Assembly (NCBI RefSeq): GCF_030929505.1
Contig: NZ_JAVFVV010000025.1
Location: 1-64,000, forward strand
Length of the DNA: 64,000 nucleotides
Direction of reading: 5' to 3'
Source: Mesorhizobium sp. LHD-90
GTDB lineage: Bacteria > Pseudomonadota > Alphaproteobacteria > Rhizobiales > Rhizobiaceae
Positions 29,801-37,769 of this stretch are shown piece by piece. A program made the translations under genes and the position numbers. Positions within the stretch are counted from its first letter, which is position 1. Each line of letters starts with the position of its first letter. The notes under the pieces were generated by a model, which made no database searches, was not told where the DNA came from, and worked only from the letters and a program-made list of their open reading frames with translations.

Positions 29801-30618
29801 GCTGCGTCTGGGCCGACATCAGCGGCGGCAGCTTCGACCAGAACGGCTCGTCGGGCTACAGCGACGACGCCATCACCTACCGCATGGGCACGCAGGTCGA
29901 TCTCGCCCCCGGCTGGTTCCTCGGCCTGTCCGGCGCCTACCAGCACAGCAAGATCGATGGCGACGACGGCCTGGTCAGCGGCTCCGGCGACGCCGGCTTC
30001 CTCGGTGCCGCGCTGAAGCGCGAGGTCGGTCCCTGGCTGTTCGCCGGCGTCATCAGCGGCAGCTACGGCAGCTACGACATGCAGCGGGGTGGCATTCCGG
30101 GCGCGGCCGGCGCGGCCGAAAGCTCGCCCGACGTCTATGGCGGCGCGCTGCGCTTCCGCGTCGCCCGCACCTTTGCGAACACGGACTATTACATAAAACC
30201 CTATCTCGACCTCGACGCGGTCTACACCCGCATGTCGGGTTACACCGAAAGCGGGGCCGGGGTGGCCGGGCTTAGGGTCGAGGGCAGCGACCAGTTCGCC
30301 TTCGTCGCCTCGCCGATGATCGAGATCGGCGGGTCGGTGGCGCTCGGCGCGGACTACATGCTGCGGCCCTATGCCTATGCCGGCGCCAGCCTCTCGACCG
30401 CCGACGAATGGACGGCGGATGCTCGCCTCAGCGGCGCGCCCGCGGGCGTCGGCATGTTTGAGGCGTCGCTGCCGATGGACGACGTGCTGTTCAAGGTCGG
30501 TGCCGGGCTGCATCTGTCGAAGGTCGGCGGCATGGACATCGAGCTTCAGTACGCTGGCGCATTCTCAGACGAAACATCGAGCAATTCCGGGATGTTGCGG
30601 ATCAACGTGCCGTTCTGA
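23848..30618 (+). CDS. Giant autotransporter with Gly-rich repeat passenger (2256 aa)
   Basis: ATG 23848 follows GGCGAGGAGAGGCGG. Residues 1-54 form an extended signal peptide (hydrophobic part LHLVIVSALGLCGAAMAGQA). The passenger contains about 21 repeats centred on AQSIGGGGGNGG, spaced 40-90 residues, each with flanking beta-strand sequence such as TSGDYAYGVL; this pattern fits a long beta-helix with Gly-rich turns. From about residue 1980 the C-terminal beta-barrel begins (VWADISGGSFDQNGSSGYSD), ending with the outer-membrane signature INVPF. Predicted type Va secretion, with the passenger displayed or released at the surface and a probable adhesion or biofilm role (inference). Divergent from the LytS/LytTR pair. 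Confidence 0.92.
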   Translation: MANGIGPLGAGSLRRLASRLGSGQAKNPHSRNALHLVIVSALGLCGAAMAGQAQASCNGASNQDLSAGDYGYSWSICNGAAGTDSKDEKDGARGDSITITTEGTYATDAGVPPYGLPSGAVGGVIMTYTRGGDGVDEGNAGGGGGIGLTSHNSVTVSGTGNSGYLGSLISAYSWGGNGDSDNDNNDSDGGDGGAGSAINVTNYGTLTIDGTVTPLSGGMYGILAVSGGGTGGEQNNSTSGLGDQIGGDGGSAGSVFVSNSGTINIGSTSSRMQGIASGAGIYADSGGGGGGVHNGGAGNGGSVTVQHDGQINNVWNNTTQGGGEIFGIHARSIGGIGTGSTDNSDDGGRGGDASTVTVTSTGGILLDVSGDFTGEGAAIAARSVGEQGGTGPSKDESGGNGGSGNSATVTLQGPNGRITTNGDNLYGILTQSLGGQGGDGGDSTALAGQGGGGGFGGNAGAVTVTTDAGTIITTSGDYSAGIAAHSVGGGGGTGSDFTSVLGGQAGNGGNGGNAGTATVTSAGAITTSGDHAYGVLAQSIAGSGGAGGVETGGVVALGGDGAGGGTAGEAIVRNSGDITTDGYSAHGIVIQSIGGGGGAAGSASGLMSVGGDAAGSTKSNGGEIMASNTGTILTSGDAAIGLVAQSVGGGGGSGGDSEGIAGVGGKGSAGGDGSSVNITNLGAIETAGDYAYGVLAQSVGGGGGNGGDVLTISTIASIGIGGSAAGGGNGGNVCIDNTGVSCSDSGGPAGAAATIVTHGDYATGLAAQSVGGGGGNGGSVQNYSLASFLALQVGGNGGGGGIGESATIRQNDLQLSTSGAHAIGVLAQSIGGGGGNGGDASYFDATIGFNAALIVGGGGGGGGYSSAVMVDLANATVITGAPDGSDPATFAPNDSFGILAQSIGGGGGNGGSTSAKDFVLAAPTGTGVPVAFNYQAAVGGNGGNGGDGCQTTNSNDPCTVSVSLTDGTSVTTLGDGSHAVVAQAIGGGGGNGGDSSVLSTTLGDKDTVELTAGVSLGGGVGNLMPGYEFSSSNGGWGGLVDVTLGDPNGTAVSSPPSLEAPPSAIRTYGDYANGVVAQSIGGGGGNAGIGSSDVYSQGGVVSIKASIGLGGVGGAGGSSELVTVTQNRGHAIQTYGSGSRGIVAQSIGGGGGASQGGTLYLAAGVDGYDGRLTVGVGMTGGSGGDSGGVTATTAGTIATTGGDADGVLLQAIGGGGGLGGSLGADASSHAILDRIGLFEDNKNRLGDGGAYTLTVDVGGKGGTGGHGGAINLDHIGQIDTSGDWADGIVAQSIGGGGGAGGSSTASGSKVTASIAVSVGGKGGTGGNGGEIDANFDGDDDNHINTAGYSANAVVLQSIGGGGGTGGDGSDKSSGTITVGGSAGGTGGTAGDGGTINVKTASWLTAQTLGDDSIGILAQSIGGGGGIGGAGNSSGQAEVDSYDIAVVVGGQGGVSGNGGTIGLSTGTSMNTYGDRAYGILAQSIGGGGGIGGAGSADNLASVVLGGQGGVSGNGSSVSLDIAAGSSMNTRGAGAHAIVAQSIGGGGGIGGDASGGILSTSPILNAPGGNSGNGNLVDVTVDANITTSGANAFGILAQSIGGGGGFGGDQSGGFAGNTSSNADGTGSTVTVSQTGMINATGAGSVGIFAQSQGTLDQQAVTVDVNGAVAGGSGDFGAGIWIAAGKNNVLTVNTGGSVSAASGTAIRFDGDASTSYGSLLTVNNSGTITGDILLNNTDSSSAGTINNQGTINPAATKASDAGASAAATAPSGGTLVGASLYEANVVNGGTLVVGHGGKTDSTEITGNFAQSADGTLSLDLDMASGKSDRLTVRGDAALGGTLDINATSLLPRRELVFLSIEGAATGALETSANLAFDIGISKSGQDYSLSTSADFDRVGLDRSTDEIADHLQEIWDADGNDDFGSLFATLYDGAEQGDDAYVSMLAGLLPGVSLAPAARFQRTIIGFNDSLMSCPKTSAGGLMLGETSCVWADISGGSFDQNGSSGYSDDAITYRMGTQVDLAPGWFLGLSGAYQHSKIDGDDGLVSGSGDAGFLGAALKREVGPWLFAGVISGSYGSYDMQRGGIPGAAGAAESSPDVYGGALRFRVARTFANTDYYIKPYLDLDAVYTRMSGYTESGAGVAGLRVEGSDQFAFVASPMIEIGGSVALGADYMLRPYAYAGASLSTADEWTADARLSGAPAGVGMFEASLPMDDVLFKVGAGLHLSKVGGMDIELQYAGAFSDETSSNSGMLRINVPF
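24700..28790 (+). repeat. Internal repeats of the autotransporter passenger
   Basis: At DNA level the segment CAGTCGATCGGCGGCGGCGG recurs about 20 times with small changes, each followed by GGC-rich codons and separated by 120-270 bp of diverged coding sequence. All copies are in frame, so this is a protein repeat, not a CRISPR or intergenic array. Near-identical units make the region prone to length variation by recombination or slippage. Confidence 0.8.
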
Positions 30619-30816
30619 TCGCAAGCCGGAACGGCGCTCCGCCTTCTCCCGTGAAGTCGGGAAGATGCTGGAATACCAGCGGCTTGCGTGGCGTCCGCGC
30701 CCAGGACAGCGTGACGGGCTTGACGCTGGACCGGTTTTTGCAGGCAGCGTCGACGTTTTCGCCCACAGCGCTTTCACGCGCCACGCGTTCGCGGAATTGA
30801 ATCCGGCGTCTCAAGA

Positions 30817-31086
30817 TCAGCGCATTCGGACAGCCAATGACGACGGACAGGACATCGCGCGCGCCAGTTCGTCTACAATCGCCAGTGCGTGGGCCCGCGC
30901 CTCGTAGGTTTCGCGGCACAGTTCATGGTTGAGGACGATCTCCATCAATGCATCCGTGAGAGACGCCTCGAACGCCACCGGCGATGAAGCGATCTGCGTC
31001 ACTTCGGCCGCGAGTTCCTGAGCCTCCCCGCACGAGGCCGGACCGCCTCTCTGGATCATGTCGCGGATTTCCTGAAGCGTATGCAT
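30817..31086 (-). CDS. Small hypothetical protein (89 aa)
   Basis: ATG 31086 (two in-frame codons further upstream are possible). The soluble helical protein contains LQEIRDMIQRGGPASCGEAQ and the acidic helix LTDALMEIVLNHELCRETYE. It has balanced coding composition but no recognised domain. It lies 62 bp downstream of the lrp-like gene on the same strand and could be cotranscribed with it. Confidence 0.55.
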   Translation of the reverse strand: MHTLQEIRDMIQRGGPASCGEAQELAAEVTQIASSPVAFEASLTDALMEIVLNHELCRETYEARAHALAIVDELARAMSCPSSLAVRMR

Positions 31087-31148
31087 GGCCAAGCTCGCAC
31101 CCGTCCAAACGCAATGCGGGCGGGCGCGGTTCCCTGCGATAGGCGCGG

Positions 31149-31589
31149 CTACCTGCTTATGCGCGTCGACAGGATGATCGACGACAGCGTGCGCTCGACG
31201 CCCTCGACTTCGCCGATTCGGTCGATGAGGTGATCGAGTTCGCTGATCGACTGCGCGGCGACGATGGCGATCAGATCAAAACTGCCGCTCACCGAATGCA
31301 GGGTTTTCACCTCCGGGATGGACGCCAGCTCGGCGGTGACGCGGGGCAGAGCCTTCGGCCCGACGGTGACCAGCACATGCGCTCTGACGATGTTGCGCTC
31401 GAACTCGTCGGACAGCCTGACGCCGTAGCCGACGATCACCCCTTCCCGCTCCAGCCTTTCGATCCGGGCCTGCACGGTGGTGCGCGACAGGCCGAGGCGC
31501 CGCGCCAGCTCGGAGGTGGAGGCGCGGGCATTCTCGCTGAGCAATGCCAGCAACTGGCGGTCTTTTTCGCTCGTCGTCATTTCGTTCAA
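31149..31589 (-). CDS. Lrp/AsnC family transcriptional regulator
   Basis: 146 residues. The N-terminal helix-turn-helix is present (LLALLSENARASTSELARRL followed by LSRTTVQARIERLEREG), as is the C-terminal RAM/effector domain (VTVGPKALPRVTAELASIPE, SGSFDLIAIV). Start ATG 31589 or ATG 31580. It is divergent from the saccharopine dehydrogenase-like gene with about 115 bp between them, so it probably regulates that gene in response to an amino acid, plausibly lysine (inference). Confidence 0.93.
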   Translation of the reverse strand: MNEMTTSEKDRQLLALLSENARASTSELARRLGLSRTTVQARIERLEREGVIVGYGVRLSDEFERNIVRAHVLVTVGPKALPRVTAELASIPEVKTLHSVSGSFDLIAIVAAQSISELDHLIDRIGEVEGVERTLSSIILSTRISR

Positions 31590-31704
31590 TTCTACCGTCG
31601 AATTGCTCGAAAAGATACGGCGATCCGATCAGCTTGGCGCTTACATCCGGCATGGCTGTGGGCGACACTGCCGTTTCTCAGGACAAGCAGCTCGCGGGGC
31701 AGAC

Positions 31705-32805
31705 ATGAAGGACGTTATCGTAATCGGGGCCGGCAAGATCGGCTCGACCATCGCCCATCTGCTTGCCGGTTCCGGCGACTATTCCGTCACCATCGTCGAT
31801 CAGCAGCGGGAGCAGCTCGACCGTGTCGACCGGCACCAGGCGATCACGCCGACTGTGCTGGACATCGGCGACAAGGCCGCGCTGCAAGCCCTGATGGCCG
31901 GAAAATTCGCGGTGCTCAGCGCCGCGCCGTTCCATCTGACGACCAAGATCGCCGAAGCCGCCGCCGCGGCCGGCATCCACTATCTCGATCTCACCGAGGA
32001 CGTCGAATCGACCAGGCGCGTCAAGGAAATCGCGGCCAACGCAAAAACCGCCTTCATTCCGCAATGCGGCCTGGCGCCGGGCTTCATCTCGATCGTCGCC
32101 AAGGATCTGGCGGATCGCTTCGACACGCTGGACACGGTTCGCATGCGGGTCGGCGCGCTGCCGCAATATCCGTCCAACGCGCTGAACTACAATCTCACCT
32201 GGAGCACCGACGGGGTCATCAACGAATATATCGAGCCCTGCGAGGCGATCGTCGAGGGCTACCTGACCAAGGTGCCGGCGCTGGAGGAACTGGAGGAGTT
32301 CGCGCTGGACGGCGTCACCTACGAGGCGTTCAACACCTCGGGCGGGCTCGGCACGCTGTGCGAGACGTTCGAAGGCAAGGTGCGCACGCTGAACTACCGC
32401 ACCATCCGCTATCCCGGCCATGCGACGATCATGAAGGCGCTGCTCAACGACCTCGACCTGCGCCACCGCCGCGACGTGCTGAAGGACATCCTGGAAAAGG
32501 CGCTGCCGACCACCAGCCAGGACGTTGTCGTCGTCTTCGTCACCGTCACCGGCCACAAGGACGGACGGCTTACGCAGGACACCTATGCCAACAAGATCTA
32601 CAGCGAGGTCGTGGGCGGAAAACTTCTCAGCGCCATCCAGATCACCACGGCCGGCAGCATCTGCGCCGTGCTCGACATGCTGGCGGACGGCACGCTGCCC
32701 GCCAAGGGTTTTGTCCGGCAGGAGGAGATCTTGCTGGACCGTTTCCTCGCCAACCGTTTTGGCCGCTACTACGCGATGCAGCCGCGGATGAAGGCCGCCG
32801 GGTGA
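31705..32805 (+). CDS. Saccharopine dehydrogenase-like NAD(P)-binding protein
   Basis: 366 residues from ATG 31705 (an upstream extension overlaps the divergent gene). The N-terminal Rossmann motif is VIVIGAGKIGSTIAHLLAGS. The family signature IHYLDLTEDVESTRRVKEIA and IPQCGLAPGFISIVAKDLAD match the saccharopine dehydrogenase/LYS9-like group. These enzymes interconvert saccharopine with alpha-aminoadipate semialdehyde or lysine in lysine metabolism; the precise reaction is not determined here. The divergent Lrp regulator supports an amino acid catabolic role. Confidence 0.85.
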   Translation: MKDVIVIGAGKIGSTIAHLLAGSGDYSVTIVDQQREQLDRVDRHQAITPTVLDIGDKAALQALMAGKFAVLSAAPFHLTTKIAEAAAAAGIHYLDLTEDVESTRRVKEIAANAKTAFIPQCGLAPGFISIVAKDLADRFDTLDTVRMRVGALPQYPSNALNYNLTWSTDGVINEYIEPCEAIVEGYLTKVPALEELEEFALDGVTYEAFNTSGGLGTLCETFEGKVRTLNYRTIRYPGHATIMKALLNDLDLRHRRDVLKDILEKALPTTSQDVVVVFVTVTGHKDGRLTQDTYANKIYSEVVGGKLLSAIQITTAGSICAVLDMLADGTLPAKGFVRQEEILLDRFLANRFGRYYAMQPRMKAAG

Positions 32806-32858
32806 ACAGCCCGGACGCTCGTTTCCCGGTTCGAGAATAAGCCTCAAGAAGGGGGGAC

Positions 32859-32889
32859 GCCCTCCACCGTGCACCGCACGGTGGAGGGC
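32859..32889 (+). terminator. Strong hairpin between convergent genes (bidirectional terminator candidate)
   Basis: GCCCTCCACCGTGC (32859-32872), a 3-base loop and GCACGGTGGAGGGC (32876-32889) form a perfect 14-bp stem. AT-rich AAATAATTTC follows on the plus strand. It lies between the plus-strand saccharopine dehydrogenase-like gene and the minus-strand pseC gene and could terminate transcription from both sides. Confidence 0.65.
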
Positions 32890-33007
32890 GAAATAATTTC
32901 GGAAGGGCCGCCAGCGCGGGGAATCGATCCTTCGTCAGCAATTCCCTGAACGAACGGGCGGCAGCGGATCGCCCGCGGGAGCGTGTAGCAGGGGCCTGCT
33001 CCGCGAA

Positions 33008-34201
33008 TCACCCCGCGGCGACGGCCTGCAGCGTCTCCACCACCTTGTCGACGTCAGCCTCGGTCATGTCGGGATAAAGCGGCAGCGACAGGCAACGCGC
33101 ATAATAACCGTCGGCGCCGGGAAGGTCCGGTGAGGCCGACGCCTCCACATAGTAGGGCTGGCGATGGATGGGGATATAGTGCACCTGCGTGCCGACGCCC
33201 CGCTCCCGCAGCCTGTTCATGAATTTCGCGCGGCTGATGCCTATGCCGTCGAAATCGACCAGCGCCACCATCAGGTGCAGCGCGGAATTGCTGCCCTTCG
33301 GCGCCTCAACCAGGCGCAGCGTGTCGCTGTTCAGTTTGGCGAACTGCTCGCGATAGCGGGCCGTCAGCGCCCGCCGGCGTTCGAGGAATTCCGGCAAGCG
33401 GCCGAGCTGCGACAGGCCGAGCGCGGCCTGAAAATCGGTCAGTCGGTAGTTGAGGCCGAGCGTGCGCAGTTCGTGATACCAGGGGTTGGTGGCGCCGTCG
33501 GCGTCGAAGGCAAGCGCGGCATTGCCAAAGCCCTCGCGCTCACGCTCGAGGCCATGGTTGCGCTCCAGCCGCATCTGGCGGGCCATCCTGTCGTCATTGG
33601 TGGTGATGGCGCCGCCTTCGCCGGTGGTGATGGTCTTGACTGGATGGAAGGAGAAGACCGCCAGATCGGAATAGGTGCAGTCGCCGACGCTCCAGGGCTC
33701 GCTCTCGCTCGATTCGGTGCCGAGCGCATGGCAGGCGTCCTCGACGATCTTCAGCCCGCGGGCGCGGGCGATCGCGGCGATTTCGGCCATGGGAACCGGA
33801 TGCCCGCCCATATGGACGACGAATACCGCCTTGAGCCGCTTCGGGTCGGCGCGGGCGATCGCAGCCTCGAGCGCGGCCGGCGTGATCAGCGCGGTGTCGG
33901 GATCGACATCGGCGAAGATGATTTCGGCGCCGACGTAACGCGGTCCGTTGGCGGTGGCGACGAAGGAGATCGACGGCACGATTACCTGGTCGCCCGGCTT
34001 CAGGCCGAGTGCCAGACTGGCCAGATGCAGCGCAGCCGTGCCGTTGGCGCAGGCGACGGCGTGCTTGACGCCGATGAACTTCGCAAGCGCCTCCTCGAAT
34101 ATGCCGACTGCCGGGCCGGTGGTTAGGAAATCGCCGCGGAGGACATTGACGACCGCCTGGATGTCGTCCTCGCTGATGGACTGCCGGCCATAAGGTAACA
34201 T
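33008..34201 (-). CDS. pseC: UDP-4-amino-4,6-dideoxy-N-acetyl-beta-L-altrosamine transaminase
   Basis: 397 residues from ATG 34201, which has GGCGGAG nine bases upstream; longer forms starting at 34219, 34249 or 34285 are open. PLP-dependent DegT/DnrJ/EryC1 aminotransferase. The PLP-binding lysine lies in FSFHPVKTITTGEGGAITTN; other family parts are MLPYGRQSISEDDIQAVV and YHELRTLGLNYRLTDFQAAL. It aminates the 4-keto sugar made by PseB in the second step of pseudaminic acid synthesis. It is divergent from pseB instead of following it. Confidence 0.9.
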   Translation of the reverse strand: MLPYGRQSISEDDIQAVVNVLRGDFLTTGPAVGIFEEALAKFIGVKHAVACANGTAALHLASLALGLKPGDQVIVPSISFVATANGPRYVGAEIIFADVDPDTALITPAALEAAIARADPKRLKAVFVVHMGGHPVPMAEIAAIARARGLKIVEDACHALGTESSESEPWSVGDCTYSDLAVFSFHPVKTITTGEGGAITTNDDRMARQMRLERNHGLEREREGFGNAALAFDADGATNPWYHELRTLGLNYRLTDFQAALGLSQLGRLPEFLERRRALTARYREQFAKLNSDTLRLVEAPKGSNSALHLMVALVDFDGIGISRAKFMNRLRERGVGTQVHYIPIHRQPYYVEASASPDLPGADGYYARCLSLPLYPDMTEADVDKVVETLQAVAAG

Positions 34202-34578
34202 TCGAAAAGACTCCGCCATAGTTGGGGCAAACTGTTTTGTTGGCTTCATAAATGTCGAGAGGATTCGCCTCGACCGATCCGACAAGGAGACGAGCGTTTG
34301 GCCGGAATTGTGGCACGCCCTGAAAGCGCGCGGACTATTGCCACACTATCGGCGTGCGTCAAGCGCCGATGGGCCGCTCAAACAACGGAACAGGCCGTAG
34401 CGCAGGGTCGGGTTTTCGACTTTCATCTTCTGCAACGCAGCATATTGACTTTGGACGCCGGTCACTGTTGAACGGCGCATCCATCTTTCAGGGGTTTGGG
34501 GCACCCTAACTCAAAGTGCAAAATCCGAGCGGAGGGACAGTGAAAACACTGCCGTCTGCCGAACCAGCGAGATAGAGA
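34202..34578. other. Divergent promoter region between pseC and pseB
   Basis: About 375 bp with no gene. It should contain both promoters. It is AT-richer than its surroundings at 34430-34580, consistent with a promoter for pseB, but no -35/-10 pair stands out. Confidence 0.45.
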
Positions 34579-35601
34579 ATGCAACTAATCGACCTGAACA
34601 GCCGGAACATCCTCGTGACCGGAGGCACCGGCTCTTTCGGCAAAGCCTTCATCAACCGCGTGCTTTCGACCAGCACCCCAGACCGCATCGTCGTCTATTC
34701 GCGCGACGAGCTGAAGCAGTACGAAATGCAGCAGCAGTTGCGCCAGAAGTTCTCCGCCGACAAGCTGCATGCGCTGCGTTTCTTCATCGGGGACGTGCGT
34801 GACCAGGACCGCCTGCGCATGGCCATGCGCAACATGGACTACGTCGTCCACGCAGCCGCGCTGAAGCAGGTGCCGGCCGCCGAATACAACCCGATGGAAT
34901 GCATCAAGACCAACATCATGGGCGCCGAGAACGTGATCGCCGCCGCCCTCGATAACGACATCGAAAAGGTCGTCGCGCTCTCCACCGACAAGGCGTGCAA
35001 TCCGATCAACCTCTACGGCGCCACCAAGCTGGCCTCGGACAAGTCGTTCGTGGCCGCCAACAACCTGGTCGGCCGCAACCGCAAGACCCGCTTTGCCGTC
35101 GTGCGCTACGGCAACGTCATCGGCTCGCGCGGCTCGGTCGTGCCGTTCTTCGCCGCGCTCGCCAAGCAGAACGCCGACATCCCGATCACCGACGAGCGCA
35201 TGACCCGCTTCTGGATCACGCTGGAACAGGGCGTCGACTTCGTGCTGTCCAGCTTCCCGATCATGCAGGGCGGCGAAATCTTCGTGCCGAAGATCCCCAG
35301 CGTGAACATCATGCAGCTTGCCAACGTGATCGCGCCGAACTGCAAGACCCACACGGTCGGCATCCGCCCGGGCGAGAAGCTGCACGAAGTGATGATCTCG
35401 GTCGACGATGCCTATATCACCGTCGATCTCGGCAGCCGCTACGCGATCGAGCCGGCCTTCGACGATTTCGCCCGCAAGTCTCTGAAGGAAACGCTGGGCG
35501 CGACCTCGGTGCCGGACCGCTTCACCTACTCCAGCGACACCAACCCCGACGTGCTCGACGACAACGGCCTGCGCAAGCTGCTCGCCGAAGCCGGGTATTG
35601 A
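34579..35601 (+). CDS. pseB: UDP-N-acetylglucosamine 4,6-dehydratase (inverting)
   Basis: 340 residues from ATG 34579. Extended short-chain dehydrogenase with NADP motif ILVTGGTGSFGKAF. The PseB-type active site is ALSTDKACNPINLYGATKLA, where the Lys replaces the usual Tyr-region acid. RPGEKLHEVMIS lies near the C-terminus. It converts UDP-GlcNAc to UDP-2-acetamido-2,6-dideoxy-beta-L-arabino-hexos-4-ulose, the first step of pseudaminic acid synthesis. Single gene on the plus strand; the rest of the locus is on the minus strand. Confidence 0.95.
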   Translation: MQLIDLNSRNILVTGGTGSFGKAFINRVLSTSTPDRIVVYSRDELKQYEMQQQLRQKFSADKLHALRFFIGDVRDQDRLRMAMRNMDYVVHAAALKQVPAAEYNPMECIKTNIMGAENVIAAALDNDIEKVVALSTDKACNPINLYGATKLASDKSFVAANNLVGRNRKTRFAVVRYGNVIGSRGSVVPFFAALAKQNADIPITDERMTRFWITLEQGVDFVLSSFPIMQGGEIFVPKIPSVNIMQLANVIAPNCKTHTVGIRPGEKLHEVMISVDDAYITVDLGSRYAIEPAFDDFARKSLKETLGATSVPDRFTYSSDTNPDVLDDNGLRKLLAEAGY

Positions 35602-35748
35602 TTCTTTTCAAAGTCAATCATCGACGAAAGGCGCGACCCGGCTATGTCGGGTCCGCAGCGTACGCAGCCCCACAAATCAACCCGCTCGCCGTTTTGCGTG
35701 AATGGTATCCCCACGCCTTGCTTCTGGTGGGCGTGCCACGCCATACAT

Positions 35749-36465
35749 TTAAGCTTCGCGCTGAAACGTCAGCATGATGCTATTTAGCTTGTATCCATTT
35801 CGGACAATCGTTTTCCGAAAGCGGTCCTTCGTCAACGACAGTGGCCGCATACTTTCTTCATAGTAGCCGAGCGGCCAAGCCCAACCGGACCTTTGGTATC
35901 GTACCGTACGTTCGGCCGTGATCGCCAAGATCACAGCAGCAGAACCCGTTCGGTGCACAATCTTCTTGATGTTGTCGAAGTATTCCGGCTTCTCATCAGG
36001 ATGGACGTGACTGGCGACGTCGGTCGAAAACAGAAGATCGACCCCGGCCGCCGCAACCTCATCCAGTTCAGTCGAAATCTTGCCTAAGCGCGGCCGCTTG
36101 GCAAGCAACAATTGCTCGCCGAGCAATTCCTTTCCGTATGCGATGAAATCCTCAGAGACATCTATCCCGAAATAGCTTCCCGGGGCCTGAGACGTAATGA
36201 AGTGCGCACCGATGCGCAGGCTCCCACATCCATAGTCGCACACTTTCGCCGTCTCGCTGATGGGGAACTGCTGGCGAATCTCCATGGCCATAGGTCTACC
36301 ATCTTCCCACCAGTCGACGTCTCGCAGAAGCCTTGGCCCGAGAGCCTGGTGTGGGACGCCGTTTCGGATCGCAGCCGCAGCACGCGAGGCCGAAAATTCA
36401 GAGAACTTCCCCGCCGCGCTTTTCCGTCCAGCTTCGATACAAGTCGTCGTATTTCCTGAGGTCAT
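35749..36465 (-). CDS. SAM-dependent methyltransferase-like protein
   Basis: About 238 residues from ATG 36465; GTG 36483 and GTG 36501 are alternatives and none has a good ribosome site. Motif I of class I methyltransferases is AKVCDYGCGSLRIGAHFITS, followed by SYFGIDVSEDFIAYGKELLG and DLLFSTDVASHVHPDE. Likely transfers a methyl group to a sugar or lipid precursor of the surface polysaccharide, judged from its place in the pse locus. It follows the PhyH gene on the same strand after about 77 bp. Confidence 0.75.
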   Translation of the reverse strand: MTSGNTTTCIEAGRKSAAGKFSEFSASRAAAAIRNGVPHQALGPRLLRDVDWWEDGRPMAMEIRQQFPISETAKVCDYGCGSLRIGAHFITSQAPGSYFGIDVSEDFIAYGKELLGEQLLLAKRPRLGKISTELDEVAAAGVDLLFSTDVASHVHPDEKPEYFDNIKKIVHRTGSAAVILAITAERTVRYQRSGWAWPLGYYEESMRPLSLTKDRFRKTIVRNGYKLNSIMLTFQREA

Positions 36466-36542
36466 CCTCCAACGACATACCACCCCCAAGTAATCGTCCA
36501 CGATCTACCCACCGACCGAGGACGACTTCGGCTTCTTGCCCC

Positions 36543-37751
36543 TCAGATCATGTTCTGCATGAAGCGGACGCCCGCCAGCGCAGAGTACTTGCGCACCAGC
36601 GCCGCGGCCTCCTGTATATCCTCCCGCTTCGAGGTCTGCGCAGTCTCGACCTTGTGGTCGGCTGCCGCAAGTGGCCGTCCGAACAGCGAATTGACATATT
36701 GGACCTGCGCCATGATCCGATGGCCGGCCTCGGGTCGGAGACCCTTGTGCAGTGCGCTGGTATCGACAAGGAACACGGTTCCCGCCTTGCCGGTGATGCG
36801 CACCTCGTCCTTCGTCAGCCCGGCTTTCGCTATGGCTGCGTCATCATGGCGGCCGTCGCTCCAGAGCGGGTCGGGTCGGTTTCGATGGGTGCCGCGCACT
36901 AGCGTGTGCGGACCGGATCTGTCGTCAACGTCCGTAAGATAGATGAAGACCTTGACGAAGCCGAGCCTGTGCATGTCGTGATGATAGAGCTGTGCGTTAT
37001 CGGACAGCTCGCGGGCATTCTTCGGCTTTGCCGACGAACTGATGAAGGCGACCGGCGTGTTGAAGATCGGCGGCAGGCCCATATAGGCCTGGACGATAGA
37101 CAGCAGCAGCGGGTCGGCGGAAAGCTCGTACATTTCCTCGAATGTGGTCAGCCACCTAGCATCGCCCTTGATCAAACCGGGAGCGTCGTCCCGGCCTTTG
37201 ATCATGGCCTCGATCTTGGCGCCGTGATCGCCTTCCAGTCGCGCCAGCGTCTTCTTTTTCAGGCTCTGGACAAGAGCGTCCGGGGCAGGAAATTTCGAAA
37301 CCCAATATCCGTGCATACCGAGATGACGGGCTGCGCCGTGAACGACCTTTGCCCACAGATCGGCATTCGGATCCTCGCCATCCTCGCCATTCACCATGGA
37401 GACTGTCGTTTCAGCGCGATCGGACTTGCCGCCCGTCACATAGCCCGAAAACATGGACTTCGAGAGGTCATAGTTGGTTTTGCGCGTATGCGAGGCGAGC
37501 ACGTCGCTGAATATCTTGTTGCTCCTGCCGCGCGTTTCGGAAAAAGCTGCCCGCATTTGAAGGTAGGTTTCCTCGTCGTTCTGACCACCCCGGCGTACAA
37601 AGTCCTGGTAACCCTTGAGGACGCGGTGCGCCCGCCAGTTCGGTTCCAGGTAGCGGTCGAGGTTTTCGTTCAGATCGTCCACGGCAATCTGCTCCAACTG
37701 GATGGAGTCATTGCGCGCATCGATCAAGATGCGATCAGGGAATGCATTCAT
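36543..37751 (-). CDS. Phytanoyl-CoA dioxygenase (PhyH)-like Fe(II)/2-oxoglutarate oxygenase
   Basis: 402 residues. The iron-binding facial triad appears as QLYHHDMHRLGFVKVFIYL (HxD) and a distal His in SALHKGLRPEAGHRIMAQVQ, with the 2-oxoglutarate-binding Arg nearby. The sequence HTLVRGTHRNRP is also typical. PhyH-like enzymes hydroxylate diverse small molecules, including sugar-linked substrates, so a hydroxylation of a polysaccharide building block is plausible. It is followed on the minus strand by a methyltransferase gene and preceded by the GSCFA gene 18 bp away, so the three probably form one unit. Confidence 0.8.
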   Translation of the reverse strand: MNAFPDRILIDARNDSIQLEQIAVDDLNENLDRYLEPNWRAHRVLKGYQDFVRRGGQNDEETYLQMRAAFSETRGRSNKIFSDVLASHTRKTNYDLSKSMFSGYVTGGKSDRAETTVSMVNGEDGEDPNADLWAKVVHGAARHLGMHGYWVSKFPAPDALVQSLKKKTLARLEGDHGAKIEAMIKGRDDAPGLIKGDARWLTTFEEMYELSADPLLLSIVQAYMGLPPIFNTPVAFISSSAKPKNARELSDNAQLYHHDMHRLGFVKVFIYLTDVDDRSGPHTLVRGTHRNRPDPLWSDGRHDDAAIAKAGLTKDEVRITGKAGTVFLVDTSALHKGLRPEAGHRIMAQVQYVNSLFGRPLAAADHKVETAQTSKREDIQEAAALVRKYSALAGVRFMQNMI

Positions 37752-37769
37752 AGGCTGTGTTCCTTGAAC

